From assembly GCF_030848805.1 (NCBI RefSeq), contig NC_092365.1, positions 15,154,486 to 15,218,485 of the forward strand: a stretch of 64,000 nucleotides of DNA, read 5' to 3'. Below are positions 57,767 to 64,000 of the stretch, piece after piece (position 1 is the stretch's first letter; each line of letters begins with the position of its first letter). The position numbers and the translations under genes are program-made. Source of the DNA: Temnothorax longispinosus (taxonomy: Eukaryota > Arthropoda > Insecta > Hymenoptera > Formicidae). Below the pieces are notes generated by a model. It saw nothing but the letters and a program-made list of their open reading frames with translations, did not search any database and was not told the origin of the DNA.

Positions 57767-60650
57767 TTCTATTTAAATATTGAATTATTATCGAAATTTT
57801 TAAGCAATATATTATTTTAAAAAATAGCGGCACGTGGCCAACAAATGAGTTTGTCTCAGCAATTCACTTTCTTGTATTCGCTTGGGCTTTCCTTATCCGC
57901 TGTAAATTAAGATGGTTATAATAACGGTCGGATGACGGAGCGCTGCCTCCGATTTTAGCGTGATTTAAATTCCAGCTGCAGAATGCGGTTGACAGGGCTA
58001 AATAATAAAGTCGATCAATCAAGTCCAATTTTGGTACCGTCCGAGTAACTTCGCCCGCGAAGTGGGTCATCGACCGAATACACTGCACGTCGCGTGTGCG
58101 TTCGACGTCCGTCACCGGCGAAGAAATATTTGCGCGCGATAAAAGCGAAATCTTCCGGAACGCGTCTCGTTCGGTTTTCCATCTGTCGAGTTTTTCTTCT
58201 TCTTTTTTTTCTTTTTTTTCTCTCTCTCTCTTCTTTTTTCGTAAATCGTGCAGGGATAAACGAACGTGGGCTCGCGTAGGAAAATCAACACTACATCGGA
58301 AATATTTGCAAAGATGAGATATCCACAAAACTACACGGTACGTTGTGTATATTTTCGCATCGTGCGAAAAAATCACCGCGTAGATTGGGTCGCACAATCG
58401 ATTGCGAGAGAGAAAAAGTCTCTCCTCTTCTGACTTCGGGCGCAATCTTGGATACCACCTCGCAAGTGTCATGATTCAGCATTGCAGGTTGAACGAGAAG
58501 CAACGTCTAGAACATGTACTTTGAAATATGCTCGTATAATATTTCGATATTACAGTCAAAATTATGCGCATAACAGCTGTCGAGGGTTTTGAGAGAAATA
58601 GATTAAACAGTCTCGTACGTTTCCAATGTACTTTTCATGTATTATATTTATGTATTATATAACTTACGTTACTATCATATTAATACTATCATATTACGTT
58701 ATACTATCATATTAATACTTATACAGTAGTATTATTCATTTATTCATTATTAGTAATCTTTTTGTTTCTTATTTATTGTTCTCTTTTTTTTTCAAGAGTC
58801 AACTTTAAATTTATTTTCGTTAATTAAAGTGATTTCGGCGAGTTGTTTTCCTGCTTTCTCTCTTACGATCATGAGAAAATCATACGTGACACTTTTTAAT
58901 TTAATGCTACAGTTTAAGCAATTTAGGCAAGACCCTGGATTACGTTGTTGCAATCAGCGAAGAAAGCTCTCCGAGATGATAATTGGACGAAGCGTCGGTG
59001 TTATGCGTTTGGCAATTTCGCGAAATCGAGTCATCGCCGGCGGGGAAATCTTCGAACCAGTTGCGTCCTTGCCGGGAGAAACTTTTTCCCTCAACATTCC
59101 AGGGGATATAAACTGCGCGCGCGGCAAGCGGCGGCGTGAAACTTCCGACCCTTAACCCGTTTTCAGATGTTCTCCGAGTTCGCGGGAGGGAAGTTCGAAA
59201 CTTTGCCGGGACGTCTTTCGCGGGTTACATTCAATCAAATATGCACGATTCCGGGCGCGAGGACAAAATCTTAATCGGAATCCTTTAAATTTATATGCCC
59301 GCGAGGTAGTTACGTCAGCATCTCTAATTCACTTTATAATTCCTAGATGAATGAAGACGTTGTAGATCATAGGAAAGAAAGTTTCAAGTGTGCATAGAAT
59401 TTTAGCATTGTGTATTTTGTTGCGTATATAGAGGTACCCGCGAAATGTCTTTGTTTTTAGCTGCAGTTTGCGGAGTTTAGAATTAGAAGCAAAATTTCTT
59501 TCGAAGAAGATCCAAGTAAAGAAGTTATTTTACATTGCAAAGTAGAAAGTGTTGACTTTCAATGTTGATAACAAAATACCTTATTTTTTAGTTAAATTTA
59601 AGTGAACTTTGTCTTAAATTAAATTAAAAGTTAAAGTTAATTAAATTAAAAGTCACAAAGTTAATTAACGGCATATTTAATGCAGCGGGCTCCTCAAATT
59701 TTCGCCACCAAAAAGTATTCTAAATTAACAGCTATAATTGAGTGAAACTATGATGGTTCTGAGATATCCTGCATATTACAAATAGATTATATTATATTAT
59801 GTATCCGCGGATAGGGGCGTTTCACGATGCGTACGTTATCTGCAGTAACATTGCGGTAACATGATTATAACACATTGTAAAACAGCACGTTGGTATTGAA
59901 CCGGACAAATGCGTGTAACAGATCCGCTTGCATGGAACGAGCCGAGCGCATTTGAATTTGAATGCCGCGGAACTAGTTTACGCTTAACGTATCACAGCGA
60001 TATACTAAGAACACGAAGTGATAAAACTCGCAAAAAGGAGGAAGGCGCGAGAGTGGAAATATGAATGAAACCGATCGAGGGTTTATGAATTAAGCTCGAG
60101 CGATTCGCAGTTACGATTGTATCCGTAAAGTTTGCCGAACCTCATGTTCCAATTATAGTTAATTCAACTAATTCAACTAAGGCGCCGTTCAAATCAGTTC
60201 AAATACGGAACTCGACTTCTACGTAGTTGAATGAGCATGCGTCATATAAATGTTGAGAGAATTGCACATAACACATATATAAATGTACTTTTCTCACATG
60301 GTTACAATTCCTCCAAGAATCTTGGGAGCATTATACATCCTTGGCGAGTCGTTGCATTTTACGCACTCGACCGAGCTTGTACAAAATTTGTCGGACCAGT
60401 TTCACAAAAATGATTGAATCGTCGTTAAGTTTTCACTTCGGAGGAGGAGTTTCCAGCTTCCGACGAGAAATCACTACGAAGATCAACAAGGAGAAACACT
60501 TGTCTCACGTACTCCACTGCAGCCGCGAGGATTAAGAAAACAGATCGAAATAACGCGAGAGATCTCCGACGCGCGCGCGAACGAGCGTCCGAACTTTCTC
60601 CTTACCGATCTAACGGGTGAATCACGGCCCCGTTAATCGACCCTGCCGGC
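57767..60650. other. Non-coding or intronic DNA
   Basis: No gene recognised. A short imperfect tandem repeat based on ACTATCATATTAATA lies at 58671-58712. AT-rich runs of AAATTAAA type occur at 59615-59665. Frames up to about 200 codons exist on minus (57864-58472) but show no family motif and include a K/E run from a CTTTTT tract. Confidence 0.35.
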
Positions 60651-61640
60651 TCACCCCGAAATTACGGAAAAGAGCCCCGCGTCTCTCTCTTTTTCCCTCG
60701 CCCTCTCTCGCGCGCTTTCTCTCTCTTTCTCTCGCTCTTTCTCTCTCTTTCTCTCTCTCTTTCTATCTCTCTCGATACGCGTGTGTGTTTCGCCCCTATC
60801 CCCGGTGCGGTCTCTCGACGTTACACCGCGCGCACCACCGGTGCACGACGCGCGATACTCGACTCGCGCGTTGTAATGGTCGATCGCGGCTTCGACCCTC
60901 TTCCGAGCCATCGAACGGCCCGAACGCGGTCGGATTTTTCGACGTTTACTGCCTTTAGGCCCCTGGACCATGCGTCCGCACGCCCGCCCGTCCGCCTTCC
61001 GCCGACCCCTCTCATCCCCCATGCTCCCCCGGATACTCAAATTGACCCGTCGTGCTCGATCCACACCCCCCGTCCACCCCTCTTCCGCCATCCGCAGCGA
61101 GCATAGTCCCCCCCTTCCTCCCTCTGCCGCCGCCGCCGCCACCGCCACCGCCGCCGCCACGGCAGTTGCCACAGCTTCCAACCTTTTTACCCCTGTACCA
61201 ACCCTGCTTTTTCCCCCGTTCCGCCCAACCGCCCTCCTTGCCTACGCTACCACCCCCTATCCCCCTTTTTATCCCGCTCTCCCTTGCGCGCACCACTCAT
61301 TATAGTTTCTCCCTCCCTCGCCGCGCATTCCCTCCTCCCCTTCATCCATCTATCCCTCTTTGCCCCTCTTCCTCACGCGGCCTCCACCTCCTCATCCTTC
61401 TCCTCCTCTCCCTCGCCCGCCTCAGCCACCACCATCCGCTCGCTCGCTGCTCTGCTCTCCCTTCCACCCTTACACGTCGCCCACCCTCCACCCGGTTCAA
61501 CGCTCTACCGCAACCCTGGGAAAACCCTGGAAAATCCAGCGGCGTGCACCTAACTTCACCGTGGCGTATATGTGTGTGTGTATGTGTATGTGCATGTATC
61601 AATGCATATATGCTGCACGTGCATGTGCCGGTGACACACG
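60651..61640. repeat. CT- and CCG-rich low-complexity region
   Basis: A CTCTCTTT run at 60680-60775 is followed by CCCCT/CCTCC-rich sequence and a GCC trinucleotide run at 61126-61163. A TATGTGTGTG patch near 61567-61615 closes it. Long frames on all strands are biased in composition (P, S, L or R, G) and not called. Confidence 0.8.
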
Positions 61641-64000
61641 CAAGCAGGGGTTGCGTGTAGCTACCGGGTGTCGCGGAATCATGGCCGCTTTCTTTCCTCA
61701 GAGGCTTTATGAACCATTCGTGATAGAGTGAAGAGATTTTTTCGACGAATATGTATAAATGTGCCATTTGCATATTTTCTTATTACAATTGAGACAAAAT
61801 TGAGAAAATCTAATTAAGTATATGTGAGAAGATTATGTCCAAATCTTTTCCTTATTTTCTACATTTTAAAGTAAGACATTTGAAAGTCGTGAAGAAAAGG
61901 TAGTACCTGTTCAAACCTTTGACGAAAACTCCATTTCGACTTAATTGCCGAGTTTTTAGATGAAAGAAACGATGCTATTGTTGGGACACCCCATACGCGA
62001 TGTTGCGTATGAGCGCGTATACAGGCGCCGCGGGAGGCATGCGTACGTAATGGGCATCGGCCAGGCCGTTAGCGCGAAAATTGTTTATTTAAAGCCCGAG
62101 CGGATGCACGCGCGCACGGGGATGGTCGCGCGTGCGCCGCGCGTGCACGCATCAGAAATTGTGCATACGTAAGACCGGCCGAACGTGAGCGCGCGTGAAT
62201 GCGCCGCGCCGTGCGTCTCCGCGCGAGTCGAAACGCTCGCGTGTGCAGATCCATCTCATTCGCGGTATTATCAAGATCGCTAAAGAAAAAAAAATCGGAG
62301 AAACTTGCGAGAGAAGCGAAATGTTAGAAAAAAATCGCAACAGTCGAGGGATATGGAGAAAGGTCAGGGAAAATCGCGAGAAACTTGCGGAATTTCTCGC
62401 CGCGGTGGACGAAGATAAGAGAAGAAACGATTTGATAGACGATATCTAACTAGAGACCTGAGAGAGGCATAGCTGCTATTAACGTTAAAGGATAATGAAG
62501 TTAATACGTGTGTGTTCAGCAGAGCTCAACTCTCTGAGCATTCGGATTATGAAGATTTTACATCTATAACTGTAATATTTACCTGATGTAATACTTTTTC
62601 CGGTCGAACAATGTTCTTCCGGTTTGCTCGCGCAAATAAAGTAGCAACGATCGTATAGTTACTATGCCTGTGATTAACAATGCGTTAATAGTACCGCACC
62701 CGCGTTTACTTATGTACGCGTACCCCGATATATCTTATATTGTCATTACGCTGGTACGGGCAAATATTTGATCGCGATACACTCGGACGAAAGCAAACGC
62801 CTCCGGCTATTATGGCAGTGTAATAATCGGGCGCGTAAACCTGTAGGTAGCCGTGCGTTTATATTATATATTACGCTACATTACATTAAGCATGTTGTAT
62901 GCGTATAGCGCGCCCACCGCTGATAAGCGCGCGGACTCGTGCAGGTCCACGTAAATCGTAGGGGCCCCGGCAGCGATACGTCGTGCATGGGGGCGCATTA
63001 ATACGCACGTGCTGGCCGTGCGTGCGCTTCGGCAGTTGCATCGAAGATAGCCGGGGCTGTCGTTACTCGTCGTCGTCGATCAAACTGCGCGCGAATCCAA
63101 GAAAAGCAGGAAAACCGTATCTTCAATCGGGGACTGATTAGTCCTTTAACTAATAACGTATCGAACTACTCGAATCTTTTTAGACTCTTGTGTATTAAAC
63201 AGCTCTTTACCGATACACTTATGTATGTTAATACTTATTTCTTCGTTTTTTAAATTAATTTTACGTAAATATTTCTACCACCGATTAGTACTCTTTCTTG
63301 CTTTTAATAGAAAAATTGTCAAGCCATGCGAGGACCGCGATACAAAGGACCCAATTATATCAGCATACTTCTCCCGGAAGTGAGCTTTTGTACGAAATTG
63401 ATGAAGATTTTTATGGTATCCGTGCTGTGCGCCGCATATATAAATCATATTAAAATGTATTAATCGACGTTGCAAGCAAGGCAAAAATAAACACATAGCG
63501 TATGTACATGGGATATGTGCCGTATTAAAACTGTAGGTTTTACATTCGTGCCGTGGGTGATTTATGCGCGTTGCAACGCGCTCTCGCTGTGTGCTCATCG
63601 ATGCAGGCTTCGCGATTTCAGAGATCCCGGGTTCCCCGGTGCAGAAAAAAGCGCGAGATGAGGGCTCGATCGGGTCATAGAGGCCGGCTAGGCTCTCGAC
63701 AGGCTTTTCCCCGGATCCGCGAATTTTACCGTGTTCGCCCCAGCGTCGTTTTAGTTCATTTAGGCGAATCCCAGCCTACATTTATCGCACAGGCGCAGAG
63801 TCCTGCAGATCATACGCATTAAATCAATGCAAAAAAGTTAGCTCTATTAACTTAGCGGCGTTTATGTTTCGCCGTGTTTATTTCCTTTGCGCGGATGATG
63901 AATCGCCCCGATTTTTTCGAAGCGATGGCCCTGAACGATAATCGCCCCCGGCGTTCTCCTCCTGTCTCCCATTTTTCTCGCCGACTCTGATTTTCTCGTT
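61641..64000. other. Right edge, no gene recognised
   Basis: Mixed-composition DNA. A plus-strand frame at 62195-62449 ends in a K/E-rich helical segment but has no recognised family. A C/G-rich patch spans 62000-62250. If TDG extends right, its catalytic exon lies past this edge. Confidence 0.35.

Noticed and set aside
57864..58472. 202-codon minus-strand frame
   Set aside because: No motif, contains a K/E run made by a simple T-rich tract, and no supporting splice or start context.
58631..58745. Apparent repeat array near 58.7 kb considered as CRISPR-like or satellite
   Set aside because: Only an imperfect short AT-rich duplication without regular spacers; the genome is eukaryotic.
61052..61660. 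202-codon proline/serine/leucine plus-strand frame and its antisense
   Set aside because: Product of CCT/CCG low complexity; overlapping long frames on several strands show it is composition-driven.
62195..62449. K/E-rich plus-strand frame
   Set aside because: Helical-looking tail only; start is arginine noise and no family recognised.

Overview
The window is nuclear DNA from an insect, most likely a hymenopteran (ant, bee or wasp). This is inferred from short introns, CpG-rich promoter blocks set in AT-rich intergenic DNA, many microsatellites, several short inverted-repeat DNA transposons, and insect-like versions of conserved eukaryotic genes. I see no bacterial, phage or CRISPR features. 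Exon joins were built by hand from frame continuity, splice sites and remembered family sequences. No database search was run.

Layout. The left edge holds the first two coding exons of a prolidase gene (PEPD family, minus strand, running off the window), with an N-terminal extension that looks like a mitochondrial presequence. From 1.1 to 13.8 kb there is mostly non-coding DNA with three MITE-like elements and a perfect 16-bp inverted pair of composite E-box/CRE sites. At 13.8-14.5 kb (minus) lies a short gene with the GSK-3-binding helix of FRAT/GBP proteins, followed by a 2.5 kb GC-rich upstream block. From 17.3 to 32.4 kb is a compact housekeeping cluster: HAUS3 (augmin, minus), UBXN7 (p97 adaptor, plus, head-to-head with HAUS3), ARL6IP5/PRAF3 (minus, tail-to-tail with UBXN7), a small spliced minus-strand transcript of unknown function, and PSMD6/Rpn7 (26S proteasome lid, minus).

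The right half is dominated by a thymine DNA glycosylase gene (TDG, minus). Its last three coding exons lie at 39.5-46.7 kb. The exon carrying the catalytic GINPG motif was not found and must lie beyond 64 kb or in a form I missed, so 46.7-64 kb reads as one very long TDG intron or intergenic DNA. It contains low-complexity tracts and one AT-rich foldback element. The insect TDG has a very long C-terminal exon with two AT-hooks, a SUMO-consensus site and long Q/H/P-rich tracts.

Functional links: UBXN7 and PSMD6 both act in the ubiquitin-proteasome system, HAUS3 acts in spindle microtubule branching, FRAT in Wnt/GSK-3 signalling, TDG in base excision repair and demethylation. I see no evidence that the cluster is co-regulated beyond the shared HAUS3/UBXN7 promoter region.
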